NCBI GenBank assembly: GCA_942493055.1
Contig: OW818680.1
Coordinates: 4,154,001-4,218,000 of the forward strand
DNA: 64,000 bases
Direction: 5' to 3'
DNA from: CAIZQW01 sp942493055
GTDB taxonomy: Bacteria; Verrucomicrobiota; Kiritimatiellia; RFP12; UBA1067
The position numbers and the translations under genes were made by a program. Numbering within the stretch: position 1 is the stretch's first letter; the number at the start of each line of letters is the position of its first letter. Below the pieces are notes generated by a model. That model searched no databases and had not been told where the DNA came from. It was given only the letters and a program-made list of their open reading frames with translations. Below are positions 1 through 8,390 of this stretch, one piece after another.

Positions 1-45
1 GCGGTAAAGACAGTTGAAATGACCCTGACCCTCGACAGAGGTTAA
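1..45 (+). CDS. C-terminal tail of an upstream gene (partial)
   Basis: From the first base, frame 1 reads 14 sense codons (AVKTVEMTLTLDRG) to a TAA stop at 43-45; the other two plus frames stop at once. The tail looks like the last beta-strand of a secreted or beta-rich protein. A promoter-like sequence follows 25 nt later, which fits the end of a transcription unit. Nothing else can be said about function. Confidence 0.4.
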   Translation, partial: AVKTVEMTLTLDRG

Positions 46-69
46 AACGATAAGTGGAGTTTTATTGCC

Positions 70-98
70 TTGATTTCTCCGAACGGGAGATTTAAACT
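70..98 (+). promoter_or_regulatory. Sigma70-like promoter with palindromic spacer (CCGAACGGG)
   Basis: TTGATT at 70-75, a 17-nt spacer and TAAACT at 93-98 make a plausible promoter for the RCC1-like gene starting at 156. The spacer contains the near-perfect palindrome TCTCCGAACGGGAGA. The core CCGAACGGG recurs in the spacer of the promoter-like sequence at 7462-7490, suggesting a shared operator. Confidence 0.5.
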
Positions 99-155
99 AA
101 ATTCACTAAATTGAAAAATCGTCTCGATAAAACGTCAAAGAAAGCGAAGCAAGCC

Positions 156-1721
156 ATGAGAATAAAAGCAGTTATGATGATGGTGATGATGGGTTCCGGT
201 TGGGTGATGGCCAATACAGCTCCTACCCCTGTGATTGAATCCTGCGCCATGCGGCCGGGAACGACGTTGATGGAGGTCACCTATCGCGTAAACGACCCGG
301 ATGACGCACGGGTGAGCGCCTTCCCTCTGGCCTTCGTGGACGGCGTGCGGTCGTTTGCCAAAGTGCTCAGGCCCACGACCTTTGTGGATGGCACAGGAGC
401 CAATTTAGGAACCAACGTGGCGGCCAATGTCAGCCATCAGCTTGTGTGGGATGTGGGCGCTGACTGGGATGTCGAATTGGGGAACATCAAGTTCGAGATC
501 ATCTGTAAGGACGCACGCGGACTGCTCCCGCTCGAATGGCTCGCAATCCCTGCGACTGCGACGACCGAAGCCCTGACCATCAGCAAAAACGCACCGACGG
601 ACGCGGAAGTGCTCAATGCCCTCTTTTTCCAGTATGCGATGCGCGATACCGGGCTGAATGTTGCTACGAATGGTCTTGTGAGGGGCTCGGCAACCAGCGG
701 TGCCTTTAGCGGAGCTGAGCTGGTCAATGGCACAGCACTCAAGACTTATGCAGCACCCTATATCATGAAGCAGATGAACCTACAGCCTGCTGATCGTGCG
801 GATGTCAACTTAGCTGTTGCTGCTCGTTCCGGTATTATGGGGACCAATGCATGGCACGCCCTCAGCAAGTCATACACCGGCATACCTGCTATGGTGGTGT
901 GGGGAAACAGTGACCCGATTCTTTCAGTTCCGGCTGGCCTGATTAATGTCGTCTCCGCTGTTTCGGGTGGAAGCCATATTATTGTGCTGAAGAGTGATGG
1001 TACACTCGTGATGTGGGGGTCTAATGATTTTGGGCAGTGCAACATTCCAAGCAGTGCAACGAATGTGATTGCGGTTGCAGGAGGAAACACCCATAGTCTA
1101 GCCTTGAGGAGAGACGGGACAGTAGTGGCTTGGGGGTATAATGGTGAGGGTCGATGCAATGTGCCTGCTGGCGCGACGAATGTAGTGGCTTTTGGCTTAG
1201 GAGAAGAAACGGGACACAATTTGGTGATAAAGGGGGATGGTACGGTCGTGGCGTGGGGATACAATGGAAGTGGTCAATGCAATGTTCTTCCCGGCCTTTC
1301 AAACGTCACTGCAGTGGCTGCAGGACTTTATCACAGTTTAGCGCTCAAGAGCAATGGAACGGTAGTAGCATGGGGCTATAATGGTCACAATCAATGCAGC
1401 GTACCCGCCAGCCTGACGAATGTCACGGCGATAGCTGCTGGAAATGAACATAGTCTGGCTTTAAAGAGCAACGGTATGGTTGTTGCTTGGGGCTATAATG
1501 TTCAAGGTCAATGTAATGTCCCTGCTGGCTTGACGAATGTGGTGGCGATTGCAGCAGGAACAGAGAGCAGCATCGCTCTTAAAAGCGATGGCACAGTCGT
1601 GACGTGGGGGGGGAACAGTTATGGCCAACGCGTTATTCCCGCAGGGCTGTCAAATGTGAAGACGATTGCATCAGGGTGCTTTCATAATCTGTCAGTGAGT
1701 ACTGAACCGTCAGCGGATTAA
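156..1721 (+). CDS. Secreted RCC1-like repeat protein
   Basis: A 521-residue exported protein. The ATG at 156 is preferred over the in-frame TTG at 111 because it gives a clean signal peptide (MRIKAVMMMVMMGSGWVMA, cleavage before NTAP). Residues 20-130 form a beta-rich N-terminal domain of the kind found in PVC-group exported proteins. From about residue 260 to the end there are six to seven units of about 39-40 residues with the pattern HSLALKSDGTVVAWG followed by GQCNVPAGLTNV, the bacterial form of the RCC1 beta-propeller repeat. RCC1-type propellers are protein or ligand-binding scaffolds, so an adhesive or surface role is inferred and no enzyme activity is expected. It is the first of three giant repeat proteins and shares its repeat with the gene at 8391. 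Confidence 0.8.
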   Translation: MRIKAVMMMVMMGSGWVMANTAPTPVIESCAMRPGTTLMEVTYRVNDPDDARVSAFPLAFVDGVRSFAKVLRPTTFVDGTGANLGTNVAANVSHQLVWDVGADWDVELGNIKFEIICKDARGLLPLEWLAIPATATTEALTISKNAPTDAEVLNALFFQYAMRDTGLNVATNGLVRGSATSGAFSGAELVNGTALKTYAAPYIMKQMNLQPADRADVNLAVAARSGIMGTNAWHALSKSYTGIPAMVVWGNSDPILSVPAGLINVVSAVSGGSHIIVLKSDGTLVMWGSNDFGQCNIPSSATNVIAVAGGNTHSLALRRDGTVVAWGYNGEGRCNVPAGATNVVAFGLGEETGHNLVIKGDGTVVAWGYNGSGQCNVLPGLSNVTAVAAGLYHSLALKSNGTVVAWGYNGHNQCSVPASLTNVTAIAAGNEHSLALKSNGMVVAWGYNVQGQCNVPAGLTNVVAIAAGTESSIALKSDGTVVTWGGNSYGQRVIPAGLSNVKTIASGCFHNLSVSTEPSAD

Positions 1722-1734
1722 GCAGATAAACATC

Positions 1735-1750
1735 ATGTTTGATCAAACAT
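1735..1750. other. Perfect 16-nt palindrome overlapping the annotated start of the next gene
   Basis: ATGTTTGATCAAACAT is a perfect palindrome 13 nt after the stop of the previous gene. Its first three bases are the first in-frame ATG of the following reading frame. It could be a weak terminator or an operator, and it makes that ATG a doubtful translation start. Confidence 0.55.
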
Positions 1751-4700
1751 CTATTTGTGAAGCATGGGGATTGCGCTGGCTCACGACATCTTGCGAGGTG
1801 TCGCAATCTTGTGCGATCAGGCGACCGCCAGAACGGTGTGCGTCTCTTCGAGGGTATCGCTCCTCTTCGATCATTCGAAAAGGCTTCGGTTTGGCTCTGG
1901 CACTGGCGAACTTGAATCTCTTTGCAATTCAAGTGCAGCATGTGCAGAGGTCAGTCAATGATGCGGACGGGACACAGATCGGGGCGGTCTCCACGAATGC
2001 ATTGCTGGGGACAGGTACTAACTACACGACTGTAACAGCTCCTGCTGTCTACAGCACGAATCGTTTTACACATTGGACGTATGATCGGTTTCCAACCAAT
2101 TCGTTTCGTGATGCCTGGGGGCGGTCACAGAATCCAATGTCCTTTGTGCTTGTTGGCCAGACCACCAACACTGCACACTATCTTCCGTCTACGCGGGACA
2201 CCGATGGTGACGGCCTGCCTGACGGGTATGAAATCGAATACTTCAATACGCTCTCATATACTGGAACGTCTGATCCTGATGGCGACGGGGTTCCCCTGGC
2301 CACAGAATATGCCAACGGGCTGCATCCCTTGTTGGGAAACAGCAATAGTCTCGGCGGCGTCTATTGGGCGGATTCAACCATGATCAATGTCAATCTGCAA
2401 GGATATCCCAGTTATGTATTACGTAGCATTCCTGCGGGAACAGTCAATCAGTCCGCCGTTGTGCCCCCAAATACAGCTATTACGACACCGGAACGTCCGG
2501 GCGGAAATACGTTCGGGTATTGGTCCCTGGATGGTGTCCGCCAACAGGACCCCTTTGGCGTCGCGCTACCGCAAATCTCATTTGTCGTTACGAACACGGA
2601 TCGTGAAGCCATTGCCTACCTCTTCAGCAACGATAGCGACGGGGATCAGGTTCCGGATGCTTACGAGCAGGTCTATTATGGCTCGCTCACCAACAGTGCA
2701 ACGTCGGATACGGACGGCGACGGGCGCACGTTGTTGCAGGAGTACACGGCGGGTAGCCTGCCGCACATCGGGAATATGAGCAGCGAAGGCGGCGTGTATT
2801 GGGCGGATTCCGCGCTCATGCCGGTGAACCTTGCAAGCTATTCCCAATACCGGATCATCAGTGATCCAGCGGGCATAATCAATCAGTCGGCTTTTGTACC
2901 GGACGGGACGCGGATCACGACTCCGAACATGGCCCAGGAGAGCTTCGGCTATTGGACACTGGATGGCGTACAGCAGCGGGATGGCTGGGGCATGGCTGTG
3001 CGGCAAATCAGCTTTGTGGTGGAGGGCGCGGATCGCGAGGCGGTAGCGCATCTCTTCGCCGGGGACACGGACACGGATGGCGTGCCGGACGCCTTTGAGC
3101 AAACCTACTATGGGACGCTGACGAATGACGCTAACTCGGATACGGACGGCGACGGACGGACGTTGCTCCAGGAGTACACAGCCGGAAGCCAGCCTCATAT
3201 CGGGAACAGCAGCAGTGAAGGCGGCGTGTATTGGGCGGATTCCGCGCTCATGCCGGTGAACCTGTCAAACTACTCCCAATACCGGATCATCAGCGCGCCA
3301 ACGGGTGCAATCAATCAATCGGCTTTCGTGCCCGACGGGACGACAATCACCACGCCGGAGATGACGCAGGAGAGCTTCGGCTACTGGACGCTGGACGGCG
3401 TGCAGCAGCGGGATGCCTGGGGCTTGTCCGTGCGGAAAATCAGCTTCGTGGTGGATGGCACGGACCGCGAGGCTGTGGCGCATCTCTTTGCTGGGGACAC
3501 GGACACGGATGGCGTGCCGGATGCCTTTGAGCAAACCTACTATGGGACGCTGGCGAACGACAATAGCTCGGACACCGATAATGACGGACGGACCTTGTTG
3601 CAAGAGTACACAGAGGGCAGCCAGCCTCATATCGGGAACAGCAGCAGCGAGGGCGGCGTGTATTGGGCGGATTCTGAAATGATCGCTGTGGACTTAGTAG
3701 CGGTCAAGCGCGGAATATGCTTTGAAGAGGCAGCAGTCACTGTTGTTGAGGGAAGCCTGGGTGTCAATCGGATTGCAGAAATTCCGGTCTTCGCTGTCGG
3801 GCCAGCATCAGTCACTGTTTACGCAGTGTCGGGGACGGCTACAACAGCAGACTATATTTGGCCAGCAGCTCCGACGACATTGACATGGGCATCCGGAGTG
3901 GCGGAGACAAAGATGGTCAGGATTCCGATCAAGACCGATAGTTTGTTTGAGCAGGATGAGGTTTTCTATCTGATGCTGGGTTCGCCCACGAGCGGACGTC
4001 AGATCGGCGAGCAACGCGGCTGTGCTGTGACGATCAAGGACGCGAATCGTTCGGATAAGCTGGCTGACGCCTTAGACAACCTGATACTCTCATGGACGAC
4101 AAGCGGTACGCCGAAGTGGACCCCTCAGAGTGCAATGACGTTTGATGGGGAAGATGCTGCCTGGAGTGGCGCGTTGGCATCAAATAAAATCTCGTATGTG
4201 AGAACATCGGTTACAGGAACCGGCACGGTGAGCTTTGCCTGGTGCGTCACGGGTCAAGGCATCTTGAGCTTGCTGGACGGCACCAAGGTGTTGCTGGCGA
4301 TTACGAACGATACGGATTGGGCAGCGCAGTCGCTCCGCCTGGACAATAACGTGACGCATGCGCTCAAGTGGGAGTATAAACAGGGCGGCGACGGATTAGG
4401 CCGCGCCTATCTGGATCGCGTGGTCTGGATTCCCGGTGGCAAGACAGCGGTTCAGGTCAATGTTATTGCCGATTCCCCGGAGGGAGGTATGGCTTCCGGA
4501 AGCGGTACCTACATTCCTGGCGCGCGAATCTCCTTGAATGCGAAGCCGCGTGCAGGATGGCTCTTCACGGGCTGGACATCGGGCGTGCCGTTGACCTATC
4601 CGCTCTCGGCTTCCCAGACGCTGACGGTGGGTGTTAGTGACCTGACGCTTACAGCGCACTTTGTGAAGGTGCCTGTGGTGACAGGGATTCCTTATCCGCC

Positions 4701-6402
4701 GGAGGGTGGCAGGGTGACTGGCACAGGGCTCTGTCTGCCCGGTAAGAGTGTGACATTGACCGCAACTCCTGTGACGGGCTGGGCGTTTACACAGTGGTCA
4801 GACAATAGCCAGATCGCCTCCCGCACCATTCGCACAACAATTGATGTGACACTCGTTGCAGCGTTTAAGCGGATTGCTGATGTCGTCCCTCCGACGATCG
4901 GAGAGATTCAACCCCAGCGGGCCATGGTCGGTGTTCCGTTCGAAGTGCCTGTTGAGATGGTGTCCGAGGCCTTGGCCACAGTCACCCTGTCGGGCCTGCC
5001 TGCAGGTTTGTCCTACACGCAAGCAACTCAGTCAATCAGCGGTGTGCCCACGGTTCCCGTCACCAACAGAATCGTGACCATCACGGCTAAGAATGCAAAT
5101 CTGCTGCCGACCACGCGGACGTTCCTGTTGACCATTGACCCGCTGCCTGTTTGGGCCAAGGGAACCTTCAGCGGCCTCGTCGGGTCAGAAGCCCTAGGCT
5201 CCGGGAGTGCCACGATGAGTATTACCGCCATCGGCAACATGGCCGGCAAGTTTACTCTGAGAGGAACCAACTTCCTCTTCAGCGCACCCGCTTACTCGGC
5301 ACGCGAGCCTGATGGCGCGTTCATCTTGATTACGACAGCCAAGGTAGGGACGGTGGCGTGGCCCATGACCCTGGTGGTCAGTCAGCCTGTGATTGGAGAC
5401 CCGTCCAACATGGTCCCCGATACGCTCTCCATTGCAGACGGGGTGCTGGAAGGAAGGAGCGAGCAGGTCGTTCTTTACCGTAGCCTGTGGGGAGATCCAG
5501 GCATGAGCGCACTTTTGGCCCCGCTTTTCAGCGGCTACTATACAGCGACCTTGCCAGGTGGAAATCAATTTGGCAGCGGCTATCTGACGTTCACGGTGGA
5601 CAAGGCTGGCATGGTGAAGACAGTTGGCAAGCTTGCAGACGGCACCGCGATCTCCCTAAGCGGGATGTTAGTCCTTGATGAGACGGGCCGCGTGTGGACT
5701 GTGATCTACACGGCTCCCACGGCATACAGGGGCGGTGGCCTCTTCGGTGTTGTGGAGTTTGTCCGTTCTCCGTCCGGTGTGGTCCGTGTTCAGGTCTACA
5801 ACTCCGAGCCCTTTATCTGGGAGAACTTCAACCCTCTTGCAACAGGGGAATACGGCGCAGGCTTCTTAAGGGAGCTGGGTTTGGTCGGAGGCTGGTATGA
5901 TACCGTTGGCAATCTCTATCGCTACTTTGGGAACAGGGTCCTTTCTGTCAGCACCGAAAACACACCTGCTCCTGAAGTGTTGGTCGGAACGAACCGATAC
6001 GATGCGGCCTGCTGGGATCCGGATGGATTGTCCCTAAAGGTGGTGACCAACTCAGCAGGTGTCCTGACGGGATTAGTGACTCCCAAGGCAGGCACTGCGG
6101 TGAAGGTTGCAGGGGAATACAATTACGAGACGCCTACCAACGCAGTCGGCATGACCATTGGCTTGACGCGTGCGACAGGTCTCTTTAAAGGCTCCTTTAA
6201 GGCCTGGTTTGACTATGGCACGACGCACACCTCTAAGACGATCACGTATGAGGGCGTTCTTACGCCGGAGAAGGTCGATCCATCCGATCCAGTAGCTGGC
6301 CGGGGCTTCTTCTTGTGGAGGGATAAGGCACCTTCACCTGCGCCGCTGAGCCCCTATTATTTTTACTGGTCGTATGACCTCCAGCTTCTGCTGGAGGAAT
6401 AG
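1735..6402 (+). CDS. Giant exported protein with Ca-binding TSP3-like repeats, Calx-beta and InlB-type domains
   Basis: An open frame of 1555 residues. The N-terminus is uncertain: the first about 45 residues are not signal-like, but a hydrophobic stretch (FGLALALANLNLFA) near residues 51-64 looks like a signal peptide, so the true start may be a non-ATG codon near 1870. Residues 155-650 hold three full units and one partial unit of 144-145 residues, each starting with an acidic Ca-binding loop such as DTDGDGLPDG or DTDTDGVPDAFE (at 2197, 2632, 3064 and 3496) and containing GGVYWADS and FGYWTLDGV. Next come a Calx-beta-like domain (about 660-770), a lectin-like region, two divergent InlB B-repeats (VTLTATPVTGWAFTQWSD), a putative Ig (He_PIG-like) domain and a beta-rich C-terminus. 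It is probably a surface adhesin or matrix protein. Its neighbour at 8391 shares the InlB and Calx-beta modules. Confidence 0.75.
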   Translation: MFDQTSICEAWGLRWLTTSCEVSQSCAIRRPPERCASLRGYRSSSIIRKGFGLALALANLNLFAIQVQHVQRSVNDADGTQIGAVSTNALLGTGTNYTTVTAPAVYSTNRFTHWTYDRFPTNSFRDAWGRSQNPMSFVLVGQTTNTAHYLPSTRDTDGDGLPDGYEIEYFNTLSYTGTSDPDGDGVPLATEYANGLHPLLGNSNSLGGVYWADSTMINVNLQGYPSYVLRSIPAGTVNQSAVVPPNTAITTPERPGGNTFGYWSLDGVRQQDPFGVALPQISFVVTNTDREAIAYLFSNDSDGDQVPDAYEQVYYGSLTNSATSDTDGDGRTLLQEYTAGSLPHIGNMSSEGGVYWADSALMPVNLASYSQYRIISDPAGIINQSAFVPDGTRITTPNMAQESFGYWTLDGVQQRDGWGMAVRQISFVVEGADREAVAHLFAGDTDTDGVPDAFEQTYYGTLTNDANSDTDGDGRTLLQEYTAGSQPHIGNSSSEGGVYWADSALMPVNLSNYSQYRIISAPTGAINQSAFVPDGTTITTPEMTQESFGYWTLDGVQQRDAWGLSVRKISFVVDGTDREAVAHLFAGDTDTDGVPDAFEQTYYGTLANDNSSDTDNDGRTLLQEYTEGSQPHIGNSSSEGGVYWADSEMIAVDLVAVKRGICFEEAAVTVVEGSLGVNRIAEIPVFAVGPASVTVYAVSGTATTADYIWPAAPTTLTWASGVAETKMVRIPIKTDSLFEQDEVFYLMLGSPTSGRQIGEQRGCAVTIKDANRSDKLADALDNLILSWTTSGTPKWTPQSAMTFDGEDAAWSGALASNKISYVRTSVTGTGTVSFAWCVTGQGILSLLDGTKVLLAITNDTDWAAQSLRLDNNVTHALKWEYKQGGDGLGRAYLDRVVWIPGGKTAVQVNVIADSPEGGMASGSGTYIPGARISLNAKPRAGWLFTGWTSGVPLTYPLSASQTLTVGVSDLTLTAHFVKVPVVTGIPYPPEGGRVTGTGLCLPGKSVTLTATPVTGWAFTQWSDNSQIASRTIRTTIDVTLVAAFKRIADVVPPTIGEIQPQRAMVGVPFEVPVEMVSEALATVTLSGLPAGLSYTQATQSISGVPTVPVTNRIVTITAKNANLLPTTRTFLLTIDPLPVWAKGTFSGLVGSEALGSGSATMSITAIGNMAGKFTLRGTNFLFSAPAYSAREPDGAFILITTAKVGTVAWPMTLVVSQPVIGDPSNMVPDTLSIADGVLEGRSEQVVLYRSLWGDPGMSALLAPLFSGYYTATLPGGNQFGSGYLTFTVDKAGMVKTVGKLADGTAISLSGMLVLDETGRVWTVIYTAPTAYRGGGLFGVVEFVRSPSGVVRVQVYNSEPFIWENFNPLATGEYGAGFLRELGLVGGWYDTVGNLYRYFGNRVLSVSTENTPAPEVLVGTNRYDAACWDPDGLSLKVVTNSAGVLTGLVTPKAGTAVKVAGEYNYETPTNAVGMTIGLTRATGLFKGSFKAWFDYGTTHTSKTITYEGVLTPEKVDPSDPVAGRGFFLWRDKAPSPAPLSPYYFYWSYDLQLLLEE
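2197..3690 (+). repeat. Intragenic tandem repeat, period 432-435 nt
   Basis: Three complete copies (2197, 2632, 3064) and one partial copy (3496 on) of a unit encoding 144-145 residues lie in frame. Copies 2 to 4 are much closer to each other than to copy 1, so the last expansions look recent. Each unit opens with a Ca-binding acidic loop. Confidence 0.9.
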
Positions 6403-6520
6403 CGGATTGCCAAGAACTTCATTCTTTTTCAACTAATTAAACGAATTAAGCTAATTTCAATTCGTTCCATTCGTTTAATTCGTTGAGAAAAGTAACTCAA
6501 TCGTTTATTCCAGTTCCGCA
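6403..6520. repeat. AT-rich inverted repeat followed by CGTTTATTCC motif
   Basis: After the stop codon at 6402, CTAATTAAACGAATT and TTCGTTTAATTCGTTG form the arms of an AT-rich hairpin (about 6432-6485). The motif CGTTTATTCC follows near 6502; it recurs in several other repeat-rich gaps of the window. The hairpin may act as a terminator, but there is no clear T-run. Confidence 0.4.
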
Positions 6521-6575
6521 GGCGCGGGCTTGCCTAGAAGTTCAGCGGTCATTCAAAAATCTTTTGCGTATTGGA

Positions 6576-6604
6576 TTGAGACTTGCCCATAAATGGGCTA
6601 TATT
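6576..6604 (+). promoter_or_regulatory. Sigma70-like promoter with palindromic spacer (GCCCATAAATGGGC)
   Basis: TTGAGA at 6576-6581, a spacer of exactly 17 nt and TATATT at 6599-6604 precede the methyltransferase gene at 6648. The spacer carries GCCCATAAATGGGC, an inverted repeat that lies exactly between the two boxes. An almost identical promoter lies at 12589-12617 before the GT2 gene, so the two units may be coregulated. Confidence 0.65.
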
Positions 6605-6647
6605 TATGGCTTATTTTATGTGATAAATTTGAAAAGCGAAAGACGCT

Positions 6648-7430
6648 ATGAAAGAACAAGACAAGCAAGCGGAGCGCGACTTCTTTAACAGGGGCATGGA
6701 CACTGTTCAAAGCGACCATCCATCCGATGAAGCACACATCAAAGAATGTTTTCAGATCCTTGGTTTTTCTGAGCAGATGAACGGAGAACGGATGCTCGAA
6801 TGCGGTTGCGGTATTGGCGACTGGGGTAGGGCTCTGGCCAAACGCGGAGCGCAAGTCATCGGGGTTGATATCGCCGAGGCGGCCATCGAGGCGAACAAGC
6901 GGATCAATGCCACTGTGCCAAACTACACGTGCAAGGCCGGGGATTTGGAGGACAAGAGCCTCTTTGATGCGCACTCCCTGGACGGGGTCACTTGCTTTAA
7001 TGTGCTTCACCATTTTCCGAGCATTGACAAGGTGATTGAGAACTTTGCCTACTGGCTCAAGGATGGCGGGGTTGTCTATGCAGTTGAACCCAACGGCGGC
7101 AATCCAGCCCATAAAGTCGGAAAGATCGTCCGGTTGGTTTTGCCAGCAAAGTTCGTTGCTGAGAAAGGTCTTGCCACCCCTAACGAGATGCACGACTGGT
7201 CAATGCCAGAATACTTGGATTATTTTTGTAATAAAGCGTTTGAGTGTGAAATGAAGGTCTCGCTGTTAAAACCTATGGAGCCTATGCCTAAGGGCTGGTC
7301 CTTGATAGGGGTGATTTCGAAAGTCCGATGGTTTGTCTATGGGGTTGCGAGATGTATTTCTTCCCCGATTAACAAAGGGAATCCACTAATTTTTAAAATG
7401 CGAATCCGCAGCCCATCACCAAATAGATAA
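6648..7430 (+). CDS. Class I SAM-dependent methyltransferase
   Basis: A 260-residue cytosolic methyltransferase of the Methyltransf_11/25 type. The SAM-binding motif I is LECGCGIGDWG (residues 50-60), followed by the acidic residue of IGVDIAEAAI (D74) and the later motif FNVLHHFPSID. The C-terminal 80 residues are less typical and contain a hydrophobic segment near residues 210-225 that could touch the membrane. The substrate is unknown; its position between exported proteins and glycan genes suggests sugar or lipid-linked intermediates. It has its own promoter-like sequence (6576-6604) and no strong Shine-Dalgarno. Its stop codon lies inside a 13-bp hairpin. Confidence 0.85.
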   Translation: MKEQDKQAERDFFNRGMDTVQSDHPSDEAHIKECFQILGFSEQMNGERMLECGCGIGDWGRALAKRGAQVIGVDIAEAAIEANKRINATVPNYTCKAGDLEDKSLFDAHSLDGVTCFNVLHHFPSIDKVIENFAYWLKDGGVVYAVEPNGGNPAHKVGKIVRLVLPAKFVAEKGLATPNEMHDWSMPEYLDYFCNKAFECEMKVSLLKPMEPMPKGWSLIGVISKVRWFVYGVARCISSPINKGNPLIFKMRIRSPSPNR

Positions 7431-7459
7431 ATTATTGTTTTGATCTAAACAATAATTTA
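7428..7459 (+). terminator. Strong AT-rich hairpin overlapping the stop codon
   Basis: TAAATTATTGTTT and AAACAATAATTTA pair perfectly (13 bp) around the loop TGATCT. The left arm begins with the TAA stop of the methyltransferase. No T-run follows, so termination is likely but not certain. Confidence 0.5.
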
Positions 7460-7461
7460 TG

Positions 7462-7490
7462 TTTACTTCCCCGAACGGGTGAGCTATCCT
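7462..7490 (+). promoter_or_regulatory. Promoter-like sequence with CCGAACGGG spacer palindrome
   Basis: TTTACT at 7462-7467, a 17-nt spacer and TATCCT at 7485-7490 stand before the gene at 7523. The spacer contains CCCGAACGGG, the same core as in the 70-98 promoter. The hexamers are weaker than in the other examples. Confidence 0.4.
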
Positions 7491-7522
7491 TATTTATAAC
7501 CTCAAAAATACACGAGTACCGT

Positions 7523-8380
7523 ATGAACTGTCCAGTTTGCAATGAAGTTTTCAAAACAGTTCTCTTTAAAAGCGAGAACCGTCATGGATCTCATTTGCAG
7601 GAGCCGCGAGCAGAGTTTGATGTCTATAGATGTGCCTCTTGTGGTCTAATCGGGCTGCCAAGCATTGAGACGGACGACCTCTATTATAAGCAGTTTTATC
7701 CTCATGGGTATCATGCTGCAACCGAACCTGGGCTCTTGGGAAAAATATGGGGATTCTTTGCCTCGTTTTTACTCAGTCGAAAAATCAACACTTTCAAGAA
7801 ATATGTATCGTTGCCGTGTAAATTACTCGATGTGGGGTGTGGAAACGGTGGCTTTGTAAAGTCCCTCGATGCTCACCTGTTTGACGCGTATGGCCTTGAG
7901 CCAGTGAAGGAAGCCGTAGAAGATGCAAAAAAAGCAGGGCTTCAGGTGACGCAAGGCAATATTTTGTTTGGTTCTCTTACGCCAGAGCAGTTTGATGTGA
8001 TCACCCTGTGGCATGTGTTTGAGCATATCAAAGATCCTGTCCTCGCGCTGCAACGGATACACACCCTTTTGAGGCCAGGAGGAATCGTTGTGATGGCGTT
8101 GCCAAATACAAACTCGCTCGCCTGTCGTCTTGGGAAAAAATATTGGTTCCATCTCGATTCACCCAGACACTTGTGGTTATACAACGAGAAGAATATTAAA
8201 ACACTGCTCGAGGAAAACCATTTTCAACTGTTGGATCGCCGGTATCTGAGCTTGGAGTTTCCACTCGATTTGTTCTGGAGTATCAAAGGCTCATGGCGCG
8301 GAAGGGTGCTGCTTCTTATTTATCCTTTGATAAAATGGTTTGACACGCAAAACATGATGGTCATTGCAAGGAAGGACTAG
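7523..8380 (+). CDS. Zinc-ribbon SAM-dependent methyltransferase
   Basis: A 285-residue protein with an N-terminal four-Cys zinc ribbon (C3, C6, C37, C40: CPVC and CASC) followed by a Methyltransf_23-type domain with motif I LLDVGCGNGGF (residues 101-111) and the post-motif WHVFEHIKDPVLALQ. This architecture is typical of methyltransferases in surface-polysaccharide clusters. The gene at 13679 has the same layout, and they probably modify sugars of the same glycan. The reaction cannot be assigned from sequence. It is followed 10 nt later by the RCC1 gene at 8391 and may be cotranscribed with it. Confidence 0.85.
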   Translation: MNCPVCNEVFKTVLFKSENRHGSHLQEPRAEFDVYRCASCGLIGLPSIETDDLYYKQFYPHGYHAATEPGLLGKIWGFFASFLLSRKINTFKKYVSLPCKLLDVGCGNGGFVKSLDAHLFDAYGLEPVKEAVEDAKKAGLQVTQGNILFGSLTPEQFDVITLWHVFEHIKDPVLALQRIHTLLRPGGIVVMALPNTNSLACRLGKKYWFHLDSPRHLWLYNEKNIKTLLEENHFQLLDRRYLSLEFPLDLFWSIKGSWRGRVLLLIYPLIKWFDTQNMMVIARKD

Positions 8381-8390
8381 GGGGTATCAC

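Noticed and set aside
156..1721. RCC1 domain as a chromatin or Ran-type exchange factor
   Set aside because: The bacterial protein is exported and has a different repeat consensus; only the fold is comparable.
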